A DNA stretch of 61,437 bases, taken from contig JBQTHD010000020.1 in NCBI GenBank assembly GCA_052390275.1, positions 1-61,437 on the forward strand, given 5' to 3'. This document shows positions 8,837 to 17,591 of this stretch, in pieces. Source of the stretch: JBQTHD01 sp052390275 (lineage in GTDB: Bacteria; Actinomycetota; Acidimicrobiia; Acidimicrobiales; AC-14). The stretch's first letter is position 1. Each line of letters starts with the position of its first letter. Position numbers and translations under genes: made by a program. The notes beneath the pieces were generated by a model. The model had not been told where the DNA came from and ran no database searches. It saw only the letters and a program-made list of their open reading frames with translations.

Positions 8837-11209
8837 TTAGGCGGGCTGGCTGTCCGGACCGCTGCCGGTTGGCCCCGGCTCGATGAGCGCGGAGTCGGCC
8901 CAGTCGAATCTCTCGGGCGAATCGGTGTCGCCGGGCGGACCAGCGGAGGCCAGTGGCCCGAGGTTCTCGCCGTCGAAGAGAACGGTGCGGCCGGCGGCGG
9001 GGATTGAGTCCTCGGACGGACGGGCGTCCTGGCTGGGCGTCCCATTGGAGAACGGCGCGCCGGGTTGCGCAGATGGTCCCGGCGCCACCTCACGGATGGG
9101 CAGGGTCGCACTGGCCGCCGACCCACTCCGGTAAGCCTTGGGGGCGGGTTGAACGGAGGCCGCAGGCTTCGACCGGCTCGACCTACTGGCCCGCTTGGTT
9201 GTCGATTGGGGCCCCTTGGCCGGGGCTGCCGGTTGTGGTGGCGGTGCTGAGACCACCGGTGGGGCGGGCGCCCGAGCGGCTTTCGATGCTGCTTTCCGTG
9301 GCGCCGCTCTCGACGTAGTCGTCGTAGACGGCGCCGCGGTGGTTGACCCCGCGACGGGGGTTGACGGTGACGGCTTTGCGTTTGGTTCGCCACCCCGACG
9401 GTCGGATTTGCGGGTCAGGGCCGGTCGGCGTCGGCTGGTGGGCAGGCGCTCGGCCGGGATCCCCGCCGCCCCCACGAGCAGGGCCAACTGGGCAGTGAGG
9501 GTGGCCGACGCATCGCTGATGGCCTCCATCTGCTCCTGGTGGGCTTCCTCCTGGGCCTGGGCCAGGCGATCGAGGTCCTCCCCCATGGCGGCCCGGGCGT
9601 CGTCCACCGCGGCCAGGGCCTCCTCGACGACCATGGCCACCCGGGCCTCAGCCGAGGCTTCCACGCCGGAAACCTGGCGGGTCAGGGCTGCCTTCAGGAA
9701 GCGCAGCTTGGCCATCTCCTGTATCACCGAGTCGTTCACCTCAGACATCTGCCGGCTCAGATCGGCGCTGACCTGGGCGATGCTGGCTTCCAGGGCCCCC
9801 ACCGACTGGCGCATGGCCCCGAGGGCAGAGTCGAGCAGTTCGGAGTCCTCCCGGCGCTCCTCGCCCTGGGCCTCCACCCGGGTCAGGAAATCCTCCAGGT
9901 GGGAGGTGGCCGACCGCGTGCTGGTGGCCACTTCGGCCACGGCGTCGCCCACCGTGCCCAAGGAGGAGGAAACGGCGGCGGAGGCGGCGGCTGCCACCGA
10001 GTCGGGCAGGGACTCGGCCACCACTCCCAGGCGGGCCTGGGCGTGGCGGGACTCTGACATTTCGGCCACCAGTGCCTGCTGTTGGGCAACGGTGTTGACC
10101 AGATCCCGCAGTTCAGCCCGAAGCCCGGAGAACTCGCCCTCGAACCAGCGGAAGAGTTGAACCCGGGCATTGGGCGGCCCCATTACCCCGGCGACGGGCA
10201 GGTGGGCGGACATGGGCCCCTCCGTGGGGCCGATACGCCGTGACTCGGTGCCAGCCGGCCTGGGCTCTACGGCCGAGTAGCCACCGGCCGAGAAACCACC
10301 GGCCGAGGAACCATCGGCAGGGTCCATGCCACCTGGTGTCGGGCGGGTGGCGGGCGCTGCCGGCGGCCTCGGGGGGGACGGGTCGGGGGAGTTCCCACCG
10401 GCTCCTCCCGGTCGGACCGGACCGGCAGCGGGTCCGGCACCCGGGCCTCGTCCAGGCCGCGGCGGGGCGAACAGGGCGACCGGGGGAGACTGCTCGGGAC
10501 CGTCGAGGTCGAACTCGAGAGCGGTTACATCGAGCCGATCCTGACCAGCGGGCCGGGCGAGGCCTGCCCCGGAGCCGGCCAAGCCCCCTCCGGGGCCGAC
10601 CGTGGGACGCATGACCGTTCCCGCCCCGGTTCGGGCACCGGCACCCAAGGCGGCCCCACCCGGGAAACGGGAACCTCCGGGTGAGCCCGGCGCGCCGGGC
10701 GGGGTAAACCCGGCGTCGTCCCCCCTGATTGGGCCGCCGCTGATTGGGCCGCCGCTGATTGGGCCGCCGCGGAAATCCCCACCCTGGGGGACCCCCCCAG
10801 ACGATGGTCCGCCCATACTCGCCCCGCCGACCGAGCCTGATCCGGATGAAACCGGCGGCCGAAGGCCGCCGGCCGACCATGACGGCGTTCCCCCGCGCCC
10901 ATCCTGGGGGTCGGGGACGAAGAGGGCCCGACTCTGGAATCCGTCCCCGGCCCCGGAAGGTGCCATGGAGCCTTGCCCCGGAGCACCCGGGCCGGTACCC
11001 ACCAGCTCAGGGGATTCGGGGCGAGCGGCGATGGGTCGCAGTGCCACGGTCACCGGGACTGATCCCCGGGACCACACGTCGGCGCAACCGTCGAACTGTC
11101 CGCCGCAGACCACCCCGCATTCGTTGCACCCACACGAGGTCGTCCCTGGTCGCATGGGGTGTTGGCAACCCTGGCGGATCTGCGTGCCGAACTCGTGGCA
11201 CCGGCCCAT
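8837..11209 (-). CDS. Large coiled-coil protein with Cys-rich N-terminus (unknown function)
   Basis: From ATG 11209 the product is 790 residues. Residues 1-45 hold seven Cys (4, 15, 26, 28, 31, 35, 42) plus His5 and His17, a spacing typical of a zinc-binding module. A Gly/Pro/Ser-rich linker of about 330 residues follows, including a GPISG triple repeat. A Glu/Ala-rich helical coiled-coil of about 210 residues comes next, with many heptad-like stretches such as SRQMSEVNDSVIQEMAKLR. The Ala/Pro/Lys-rich basic tail has an acidic end. No signal peptide or membrane segment is seen. The layout recalls cytoplasmic scaffold or polarity proteins, but I recognise no family. It is convergent with tsaC and divergent from the BY-kinase gene. 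Confidence 0.7.
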   Translation of the reverse strand: MGRCHEFGTQIRQGCQHPMRPGTTSCGCNECGVVCGGQFDGCADVWSRGSVPVTVALRPIAARPESPELVGTGPGAPGQGSMAPSGAGDGFQSRALFVPDPQDGRGGTPSWSAGGLRPPVSSGSGSVGGASMGGPSSGGVPQGGDFRGGPISGGPISGGPIRGDDAGFTPPGAPGSPGGSRFPGGAALGAGARTGAGTVMRPTVGPGGGLAGSGAGLARPAGQDRLDVTALEFDLDGPEQSPPVALFAPPRPGRGPGAGPAAGPVRPGGAGGNSPDPSPPRPPAAPATRPTPGGMDPADGSSAGGFSAGGYSAVEPRPAGTESRRIGPTEGPMSAHLPVAGVMGPPNARVQLFRWFEGEFSGLRAELRDLVNTVAQQQALVAEMSESRHAQARLGVVAESLPDSVAAAASAAVSSSLGTVGDAVAEVATSTRSATSHLEDFLTRVEAQGEERREDSELLDSALGAMRQSVGALEASIAQVSADLSRQMSEVNDSVIQEMAKLRFLKAALTRQVSGVEASAEARVAMVVEEALAAVDDARAAMGEDLDRLAQAQEEAHQEQMEAISDASATLTAQLALLVGAAGIPAERLPTSRRRPALTRKSDRRGGEPNAKPSPSTPVAGSTTAAPSTTTTSRAAPRKAASKAARAPAPPVVSAPPPQPAAPAKGPQSTTKRASRSSRSKPAASVQPAPKAYRSGSAASATLPIREVAPGPSAQPGAPFSNGTPSQDARPSEDSIPAAGRTVLFDGENLGPLASAGPPGDTDSPERFDWADSALIEPGPTGSGPDSQPA
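10725..10769 (-). repeat. 15-bp tandem repeat, three copies
   Basis: CTGATTGGGCCGCCG occurs three times head to tail. On the minus strand it encodes GPISG-type pentapeptides in the linker of the coiled-coil protein. The unit is a multiple of three, so copy-number change keeps the frame. Confidence 0.9.
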
Positions 11210-11342
11210 GGCCCAAAGGGTAGTGGGCTCATGGCAAATCGCCACCCTCGGGAGTCGAATTTCAGCCCGGTACGAAGGAGCGGGCGGCTCTGGACAGGGA
11301 CCGGCGGGACCTGCCAGGGGAAGTGTCGTCGGGGCTGGTCGA

Positions 11343-11358
11343 TACCATCTGGCCAATG
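11343..11358 (+). promoter_or_regulatory. Leaderless -10 element of BY-kinase gene 1
   Basis: TACCAT at 11343-11348 lies 7 bases before ATG 11356. The string from TACCAT to ATG nearly matches that before the second BY-kinase gene (19737-19752), differing by one shifted base. Absence of a Shine-Dalgarno sequence before the ATG fits a leaderless mRNA. Confidence 0.5.
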
Positions 11359-13116
11359 GCCGGGTCCCGCGCGCCCCGTCCCGGCGCCTCCGCTGGGCGC
11401 AAACCCCGCAAAGGATTGCCGGCACCGCCCCCGCCGCCGAAGACGGTGGCCGAGCGGTTCACCTTCCTGGGGCGCCGCCGTGGAACCATCGCCCTGTGCG
11501 GAATCCTGGCCGGAGCAGGGGCCGTGGGCGTTTCCTATTTGCAGACGCCGGCTTATGAGGCCACCGCCAGCCTGGTTTTTCGCCCTCCGGCCGCAGTAAG
11601 TGTGGAGGAGGCCGGGGGCTCCGGTGAAGCCTCCGACGGCCAGGGAGAGGCGGGCCCCGGGGAGCGGTTCGTGCGCACCCAGTTGAAGGTCCTGCTCAGC
11701 CAACCGGTGCGGGAGAAGGCGGTGGCGGCCCTCGGCACCGACGTGGGGGTTATGGCGTCGGTGGTTCCCGGGGCCGATGCCATCGAGGTGACGGGCCGGG
11801 CCAGCGACCCGGAGGGCGCGGCCACCGTTGCCAACGCCTACGTGAACGCCTTCGTGGAGTACCGCCGCAGCCTTGCGGTGGATGAGATCCTGGCGTCCCG
11901 GGACCGGGTGGCGGCCGAGGTGGCGGCGTTGGAGACCCAGTTGGCGGCCACCGCCCCCGATGCCCGGGGGCCGATCGTGGCCCAGTTGGACCCGCTTCGG
12001 GTGAGGGCCGCCGATCTCGAGAACCAGGCGGCCGGGGTCCGGGACCCCGACGTCATCGAGGCGGCGGAGGTTCCCACCACCCCCACCAGCCCCCAGCCCA
12101 TCCGTAGCGGCGCCCTGGCAATGGCCGCCGGAATGTTGCTCGGCGTCCTGGTGGCGGCGGTGGCCGAGGCTCTGGACCGGTCGATAAAGAGCCGGGCCGA
12201 CTTCCAGCGGACCCTCCCCGGGGTGGCGGTGCTGGGATGCGTGCCGGCCATAGGGCAGTGGCGGACCAAGGAGGACGCCCTGACCATCACCCTGGCCGAC
12301 CCCCGCTCCCCGGCGGCCGAGTCCTACCGAACGCTGCGGACCACCCTGTCCCACGGTCGGGAGTTGTTGCCGTTCCGGTCTTTACAGGTCACCAGCGCGG
12401 CCACCGGAGAGGGCAAGACCACCACCGCCGCCAACCTGGCCGTGGTCTTCGCCTCTGCCGGACTCAAGGTGGTGCTGGTGGGCTGCGACCTGCGTCGGCC
12501 CCGGATACATGAGTTCTTCGATCTGAGCAACGACGTGGGCTTCACCTCGGTGCTGTTGGGAAAGGTGCCGCTGTCGCGGGCTATCCAGGAAGTCCCTTTG
12601 GCTCCCCGGTTGTTCGTCCTGGCCGGCGGACCCGTACCGCCCAACCCGTCGGAGTTGTTGTCCTCCCGGCGGACCGCCGAAGTGCTGAACTCCCTGGCCG
12701 CGGACTCCGACCTTTTGATCATCGACTCGCCGCCTCTGCTGCCGGTGACCGACGGTCTCATCCTGGCCGAGGCGGTTGACGCCACGCTGTTGGTGGCGGT
12801 GGTCACCTCCACCACCCAGGGGGAATTGCGCCGGGCCATGGACCTGGCCGCCTCGGTCGACGCCCTGGTGCTTGGGGCGGTGCTCAACGGGGCCAGCCCG
12901 GAGGACGCCTACACCGACGACGACTTCAGTCTGGGCTACGAGGCGCCCGCCCCTCAGGCCACCCCCTTCGTCGGCGGGCAACCGTCAGCCGCCTTCTCCC
13001 CCCCGGGTGCGGTCCTGGCTCCGGGCCCCCGAACCGCGGCGGGCGGCCGTGGCCAACCCGGCTGGCCCACCTCGGGCCGGGAACCCGTCACCCGCAACCC
13101 ATCCGGGCGCCGCTGA
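11356..13116 (+). CDS. Wzc-like polysaccharide co-polymerase / degenerate BY-kinase 1
   Basis: A 586-residue chain-length determinant plus tyrosine-kinase-like ATPase of the inner membrane. TM1 lies in GTIALCGILAGAGAVGVSYL. An extracytoplasmic Wzz-like region with a helical stretch follows, then TM2 in GALAMAAGMLLGVLVAAVAE and a cytoplasmic P-loop domain with TGEGKTT at about 350-356. The Walker A' motif reads VLVGCDLR: Gly376 replaces the usual first Asp, while Asp378 is kept. Walker B is LLIIDSPP. The C-terminus is Pro/Ala/Gly-rich with only two scattered Tyr, not a Tyr cluster. A GTG at 11323 is an alternative start. The -10 spacing favours 11356. Likely controls chain length with reduced or no kinase activity. 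Confidence 0.88.
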   Translation: MAGSRAPRPGASAGRKPRKGLPAPPPPPKTVAERFTFLGRRRGTIALCGILAGAGAVGVSYLQTPAYEATASLVFRPPAAVSVEEAGGSGEASDGQGEAGPGERFVRTQLKVLLSQPVREKAVAALGTDVGVMASVVPGADAIEVTGRASDPEGAATVANAYVNAFVEYRRSLAVDEILASRDRVAAEVAALETQLAATAPDARGPIVAQLDPLRVRAADLENQAAGVRDPDVIEAAEVPTTPTSPQPIRSGALAMAAGMLLGVLVAAVAEALDRSIKSRADFQRTLPGVAVLGCVPAIGQWRTKEDALTITLADPRSPAAESYRTLRTTLSHGRELLPFRSLQVTSAATGEGKTTTAANLAVVFASAGLKVVLVGCDLRRPRIHEFFDLSNDVGFTSVLLGKVPLSRAIQEVPLAPRLFVLAGGPVPPNPSELLSSRRTAEVLNSLAADSDLLIIDSPPLLPVTDGLILAEAVDATLLVAVVTSTTQGELRRAMDLAASVDALVLGAVLNGASPEDAYTDDDFSLGYEAPAPQATPFVGGQPSAAFSPPGAVLAPGPRTAAGGRGQPGWPTSGREPVTRNPSGRR

Positions 13117-13122
13117 CCCCGC

Positions 13123-14076
13123 TCAGGGGACTGCACCAGGGCCCGAAGACCGCGAAGCGGCGAGCGTCCGCAGCCCTATACCCATCAGTGCGCCGCCGGG
13201 GACGCCGCCCACCAGGCCGTAGGCCACCGAGGTGGGGACGCCCATCGAGTTGAGCCGATAAGCCAACAGGATGGGCACGCCGACCAGGGCCATGATGGCC
13301 GCGACAAAACCGATCCCCAGCCCGATCGCCTTGCGGCCGCTGAGCCGGCGGGGTTCGGTAATGGGGCCGGGAACGGGTATGGAGCTGGTTGTCCGTACGG
13401 GACTGACCGACTTAACCACCAGGGCGACGACTGCTGACCAGGCAATGGAGGAGGCGACCAGGCTTGCAATCTCGGGCGCAACGTCGTCGTCGAAGACCCT
13501 GAACGCCGTCTGGACAGCCATCAGGATCGTCCAGACGACCCCCCAGATCACAAGCTTGGCAGTGCTCCGGAGCCGTCGACGGGACAATTCCTGCCGTCGC
13601 TGGACAGCGTCCTGACCCATCGGCTCGCCCACCACTTGGCGCAGGGCTTCCGCGAGGGTTTCCACCCGGCGGACCCCTCGGCGGGCCAATGAATCCACCA
13701 GTTGGTCGGGTTCTTCAACCCCCGAGCGGACTCCGTCGATGTCTATGCCCCGCCGACGCTCTTGGCCGGAGATTCCAAGGACGTTCGGCGATCCGAACTT
13801 GAAGCGGTCGACCCGAACTGGCGCCGCAAAGACGATGGCGACGTTGGGATAGCCCAGGTGACCCATCTGGAAAGCGAGGATCCGTGCATCCCGGCGCAGT
13901 AATGGGTCGCCGCCCTCGGTCTGGGTCATCCGGACGACTGCCGCCAACTGGCCCAGCGGAACAGAAATTGGCGCTTTGAGCATCGGGTGCTTCAGGGTCA
14001 GGTTGTCGTCGTCGAGGGAAACGGCCGGGCGGGCCCGCCCGATGGGTGGCTTGCGGTAGAGGAAGGTCTCGGCCAC
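13123..14076 (-). CDS. Uncharacterised membrane protein
   Basis: A 317-residue protein starting at GTG, 13 bp downstream of the nucleotide-sugar dehydrogenase on the same strand, so probably co-transcribed. Residues 1-110 look like a soluble beta-rich domain (VSLDDDNLTLKHPMLKAPI, then VPLGQLAAVVRM), reminiscent of PH-like domains in bacterial membrane proteins. A helical stretch (about 110-165) precedes four hydrophobic segments at about 170-190, 205-228, 250-272 and 280-305. I do not recognise a named family. It converges on the BY-kinase gene with only six bases between stops. Confidence 0.65.
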   Translation of the reverse strand: MAETFLYRKPPIGRARPAVSLDDDNLTLKHPMLKAPISVPLGQLAAVVRMTQTEGGDPLLRRDARILAFQMGHLGYPNVAIVFAAPVRVDRFKFGSPNVLGISGQERRRGIDIDGVRSGVEEPDQLVDSLARRGVRRVETLAEALRQVVGEPMGQDAVQRRQELSRRRLRSTAKLVIWGVVWTILMAVQTAFRVFDDDVAPEIASLVASSIAWSAVVALVVKSVSPVRTTSSIPVPGPITEPRRLSGRKAIGLGIGFVAAIMALVGVPILLAYRLNSMGVPTSVAYGLVGGVPGGALMGIGLRTLAASRSSGPGAVP

Positions 14077-14089
14077 CGGCCGGCCTCGC

Positions 14090-15373
14090 CTACAGGAACT
14101 CGACGGTGGGGCCGGGCTCCAGGCGGTGGCGGGTGTCGAAGATCGAGCGGGCGTGGGCGGTGACCATGGCGTAGTCGAAGGCGTCGTGGTCGGTGAGAAC
14201 GACCACGGTGTCGGCCGCGGCCAACTCGGCGGGGCTCAGGTCGACCCGGATGACCCCGGTGGGGGTGTGGTCCTCCCCTGCGTGGGGGTCGGCCGCTCGG
14301 ACCTCGGCCCCCAGGCGAAGCAGGCGGTCGGCCACGGCGATAGCCGGGGACTCCCGATCGTCGCTGGTGTTGCGCTTGTAGGACAGCCCCAGAAGGAGGA
14401 TGCGACTGCCGTTGACCGCCTGTCGCCGCCGGTTCAGGGCCACCACCAGGCGGCGCACCACATAGTCGGGCATGTGGTCGTTGACGTCGTTGGCCAACTC
14501 CACGAACCGGAAGGGCTGGCCCAGCATGCGCTTGACCCGCCACGAAAGGTAGCTGGGATCGATGGGCAGGCAGTGCCCACCCACCCCCGGCCCGGGTGTG
14601 AAGGGCATGAACCCAAAGGGCTTGGTGGCGGCCGCTGCGATGGCCTCCCACACGTCGATTCCCAGGTCGGACGCGAACATGGCCAACTCGTTCACCAGGG
14701 CCACGTTGACGTGGCGGAAGGTGTTCTCGAGCAACTTGACCAGTTCGGCCTCCCTGGTCCCCGATACCGCCACGGTGCGATCCACCACCGAGGAGTAGAA
14801 GCGCTCCACCGCCGCCAGCGACGCGGCGTCGATTCCCGACACGACCTTGGGGGTGTTGACCAGCCCATGGGTGGGGTTGCCAGGGTCGATGCGTTCGGGG
14901 CTGTAGCCCAGGTGGAAATCGGCGCCGGGTTCGAGGCCCGACCCGGCGGCCAGGAGCGGGGCCACCAACTCCTCGGTGGTACCCGGGTAGGTGGTGGACT
15001 CCAGGATGACCGTGGCCCCCGGACGCAGGTGGGCGGACAGTGTCACCGCGGCGGCCTGGATGTAGGTGAGATCGGGGTTGCCGTCGCGCAGCGGAGTGGG
15101 CACGGTGACGATGGCCACGTCGAAGTCGGCCAGGCCGGCGGGATCGGCGGTGGGCTGGTAGCGACCGGAGTCCAAAGCACGTCGCAACTGGGCCGCGGAG
15201 ATGTCCTCCACGAAAGAATCGCCCGCCTCCAACCGCTTGATGCGGCCCGGGTCGGTGTCGTAGCCGACCACTTCGTGGCCGACCTCCACCGAGCGAATGG
15301 CCAGGGGCAGGCCAACGTAACCCTGACCCACCACCACCACCCGCGATCGTGGTTGAGCGGGTCGCGGGGTCAT
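14090..15373 (-). CDS. UDP-N-acetyl-hexosamine 6-dehydrogenase (WbpA/WecC-type)
   Basis: NAD+-dependent double oxidation of a UDP-sugar C6 alcohol to a uronic acid. The 427-residue protein has the N-terminal Rossmann motif VVVVGQGYVGLPLA, the central PERIDPGN segment, the catalytic Cys268 in GPGVGGHCLPIDP, and a C-terminal domain with LLGLSYKRNTSDDRESPA. The GGHCLPIDP pattern is that of UDP-GlcNAc/ManNAc dehydrogenases rather than UDP-glucose dehydrogenases (GGSCFPKD), so the product is likely a HexNAc uronic acid for the surface polysaccharide. It sits between the two BY-kinase genes and heads a two-gene minus-strand unit. Confidence 0.9.
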   Translation of the reverse strand: MTPRPAQPRSRVVVVGQGYVGLPLAIRSVEVGHEVVGYDTDPGRIKRLEAGDSFVEDISAAQLRRALDSGRYQPTADPAGLADFDVAIVTVPTPLRDGNPDLTYIQAAAVTLSAHLRPGATVILESTTYPGTTEELVAPLLAAGSGLEPGADFHLGYSPERIDPGNPTHGLVNTPKVVSGIDAASLAAVERFYSSVVDRTVAVSGTREAELVKLLENTFRHVNVALVNELAMFASDLGIDVWEAIAAAATKPFGFMPFTPGPGVGGHCLPIDPSYLSWRVKRMLGQPFRFVELANDVNDHMPDYVVRRLVVALNRRRQAVNGSRILLLGLSYKRNTSDDRESPAIAVADRLLRLGAEVRAADPHAGEDHTPTGVIRVDLSPAELAAADTVVVLTDHDAFDYAMVTAHARSIFDTRHRLEPGPTVEFL

Positions 15374-15536
15374 GAACCGATTCTACGGGCCTACCGGTGG
15401 CGATCTCCGGTGCTTCTGCTCCGCCGGCGCCACCTCCAGCAAAGCGCCGGCGCGTGACTCGGCGCATCTCTGGCGATCACCGGCCCGTGACTCGGGGCAG
15501 CGCTGGGCCTCCTCCTAGACTCCGGCCATCGACATC

Positions 15537-16187
15537 TTGGTTCTGTGCACCGGAAACGTCTGCCGCTCTCCTGTGGCCCACCGCCTCCTGGCCGATCGCA
15601 CCGCGCGGGCCGGGTTGGACGTGCGGGTCTCCTCCGCCGGGTTCTGGCGGGCGGGGCAGCCTGCCAGCGCATCGAGCGTCTCCCTGTTGGCCGAGCGCGG
15701 CATAGACGCCTCAGCTCATCGAAGCACCCTGGTCACTCCGGAACTGCTGGGCGAGGCCGACCTCATCGTGGGCATGGCCCGCGAACACGTACGCGAAGCG
15801 GTGGTCACCTCCCGGCAGGTTTGGATCCGGGCCTACACCCTCAAAGAACTGGTCCGCCGGGGGATGATGGCCGGCCCCCGCCTCCCGGGCCAGGACCTGG
15901 ACTCGTGGCTGGCCACCATCCACAACGGCCGGACACCTGCCGGCCTGATGGGTTCGGACCCCGCCGACGACGTGGCCGACCCCATTGGCCAACCCATGGG
16001 GGTTTACCAGCGGATGGTCGCTGAACTGGAAGGCCTGGTGGACGCGATGGTCGGCCTTATTTGGTCCCCGGCGTTCCGGGCCACAGGCCAGCCTCGGGTT
16101 AGCCACGCCGCCGAGGGGAGTGCCCGGTCCGGCATCGAACCAGGACAGCGTGCGGGCGGGGTGCAGATGCCGGCAGCGGTTAGGTGA
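15537..16187 (+). CDS. Low-molecular-weight protein-tyrosine phosphatase (Wzb-like)
   Basis: Cysteine phosphatase expected to dephosphorylate BY-kinases. The P-loop CTGNVCRSP lies at the very N-terminus and the general-acid loop reads DDVADPIG. The product is 216 residues, with a C-terminal extension of about 45 residues beyond the usual fold. An in-frame TAG at 15516-15518 limits the start. TTG 15537 gives only MVL before the P-loop Cys, shorter than family norm. An ATC at 15528 would restore a normal MDILVL strand but is a very rare start codon. glyA follows 35 bp downstream, an association also seen in other bacteria. Confidence 0.88.
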   Translation: MVLCTGNVCRSPVAHRLLADRTARAGLDVRVSSAGFWRAGQPASASSVSLLAERGIDASAHRSTLVTPELLGEADLIVGMAREHVREAVVTSRQVWIRAYTLKELVRRGMMAGPRLPGQDLDSWLATIHNGRTPAGLMGSDPADDVADPIGQPMGVYQRMVAELEGLVDAMVGLIWSPAFRATGQPRVSHAAEGSARSGIEPGQRAGGVQMPAAVR

Positions 16188-16222
16188 AGCGCATCAGGCG
16201 ACAAGGAGAGGGACGAACCCGG

Positions 16223-17584
16223 ATGGAGCAGACAGCGCGATCAGGACCTGAGCCCGCCCGTACCGACGAGGCAGTGTTCGACATCATCGACCGGGAGTGG
16301 CATCGCCAGGTGGCCGGCCTCCAGTTGATCGCATCGGAGAACTTCACCTCTCCTCAGGTAATGGCCGCCCAAGGCTCGGTCCTGACCAACAAGTACTCCG
16401 AGGGCTACCCGTCGCGGCGCTACTACGGGGGCAACGCCGTGGTCGACGAGGTGGAGGAACTGGCCCGCCGACGGGTTTGCGACCTGTTCGGGGCCGACCA
16501 CGCCAACGTTCAGCCCCACTCGGGAGCCTCGGCCAACCTGGCCACCTACCTCGCCCTGCTCAACCCGGGGGACACGGTCATGGGCATGCGCCTGGACCAG
16601 GGCGGTCACCTGACCCACGGCTCCCCCGTCAACGTGAGTGGACGTCTCTACCGCTTCGTCTCCTACGGGGTCAGGGATTCTGACGAGCGTCTCGACTACG
16701 AGGCCATGGCTGAACTGGCGGCCAAGGAGCGGCCCAGGGCCATCGTGGCCGGGGCCACCGCCTACTCCCGCCAGATCGACGCCGCCCCGATCCGGGAGAT
16801 CTGCGATTCGGTCGGAGCCCTGTTGATCTTCGACGCCGCCCACATCGCCGGGTTGATCGCCGGCGGGGCTCACCCCAATCCGGTTCCCCACGCCGATGTG
16901 GTCACCTTTACCACCCACAAGACCCTGCGGGGTCCCCGGAGCGGGACCATCCTGTGCCGGGCCGAACACGCCAAGGCCATCGACTCGGCCGTGTTCCCCG
17001 GCCTGCAGGGCGGGCCGCTGATGCACGTGGTGGCGGCCAAGGCAGTGGCATTCTGGGAAGCGGCCCAACCCGACTTTGCCACCTATGCCGGCGGGGTTGT
17101 GGCCAACGCCCGGGCTTTGGCCTCGGCCCTGGCCGCCGAGGGCTTCCGCCTGGTGGCGGAAGGGACCGACAACCACCTGGTTCTGGTGGATCTGAGGCCC
17201 TTTGACGCCGACCTGACCGGCAAGGTGGCCCAGGACGTTCTCGACGGGGTGGGCGTCACCCTCAACCGCAACCAGATCCCGGGAGATCCCCGAAGTCCCT
17301 TCGTCACCAGCGGCCTGCGCCTGGGAACGGCGGCGGTGACCACCGCCGGCATGGGGGTGGGGGAGATGGCCGAGATCGCCGGTCTGGTGGGCCGGGCCCT
17401 GCGCCATCGCGACGACCCCTCCGCCCTGGCGGTAGTGGCCGGCCGCACCCGGGAGTTGTGCCGGGGCTTCCCCCCATATGGCCCGGGATCACCCTGGCCC
17501 CAAGCATCGCCCTGGCCCCAAATATCCGCCGCCACCGCTTCCTCGGGGGCCGCTGAATCCGCCGCTTCGCTCATCGGGGGGTAG
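16223..17584 (+). CDS. glyA: Serine hydroxymethyltransferase
   Basis: PLP enzyme converting serine plus tetrahydrofolate to glycine plus 5,10-methylene-THF. The 453-residue protein shows LIASENFTSP, NKYSEGYPSRRYYGG, the DAAHIAGLIAGG segment, and the PLP-lysine loop TFTTHKTLRGPRSG, where most relatives have GPRGG. ATG 16223 is preceded by AAGGAG about 14 bases upstream. The frame is open to GTG 16184 but without resemblance. The C-terminus ends with a duplicated 18-bp unit (SPWPQ twice) and an Ala/Ser-rich tail not found in typical GlyA. wecA starts 7 bp after the stop, so glyA-wecA is an operon. Confidence 0.95.
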   Translation: MEQTARSGPEPARTDEAVFDIIDREWHRQVAGLQLIASENFTSPQVMAAQGSVLTNKYSEGYPSRRYYGGNAVVDEVEELARRRVCDLFGADHANVQPHSGASANLATYLALLNPGDTVMGMRLDQGGHLTHGSPVNVSGRLYRFVSYGVRDSDERLDYEAMAELAAKERPRAIVAGATAYSRQIDAAPIREICDSVGALLIFDAAHIAGLIAGGAHPNPVPHADVVTFTTHKTLRGPRSGTILCRAEHAKAIDSAVFPGLQGGPLMHVVAAKAVAFWEAAQPDFATYAGGVVANARALASALAAEGFRLVAEGTDNHLVLVDLRPFDADLTGKVAQDVLDGVGVTLNRNQIPGDPRSPFVTSGLRLGTAAVTTAGMGVGEMAEIAGLVGRALRHRDDPSALAVVAGRTRELCRGFPPYGPGSPWPQASPWPQISAATASSGAAESAASLIGG

Positions 17585-17591
17585 CCCGGCC

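Noticed and set aside
11050..12354. 434-residue minus-strand open frame across the BY-kinase 1 start
   Set aside because: Opposes the BY-kinase coding sequence and has no recognisable domain. The real minus-strand gene there is the coiled-coil protein in another frame.
14126..15457. 443-residue plus-strand open frame opposite the nucleotide-sugar dehydrogenase
   Set aside because: It is Gly/His/Val-rich antisense noise of a clearly recognised gene.
16241..17407. 388-residue minus-strand open frame opposite glyA
   Set aside because: Antisense of a well-conserved enzyme, with composition (Gly, His, Gln) typical of shadow frames in GC-rich DNA.
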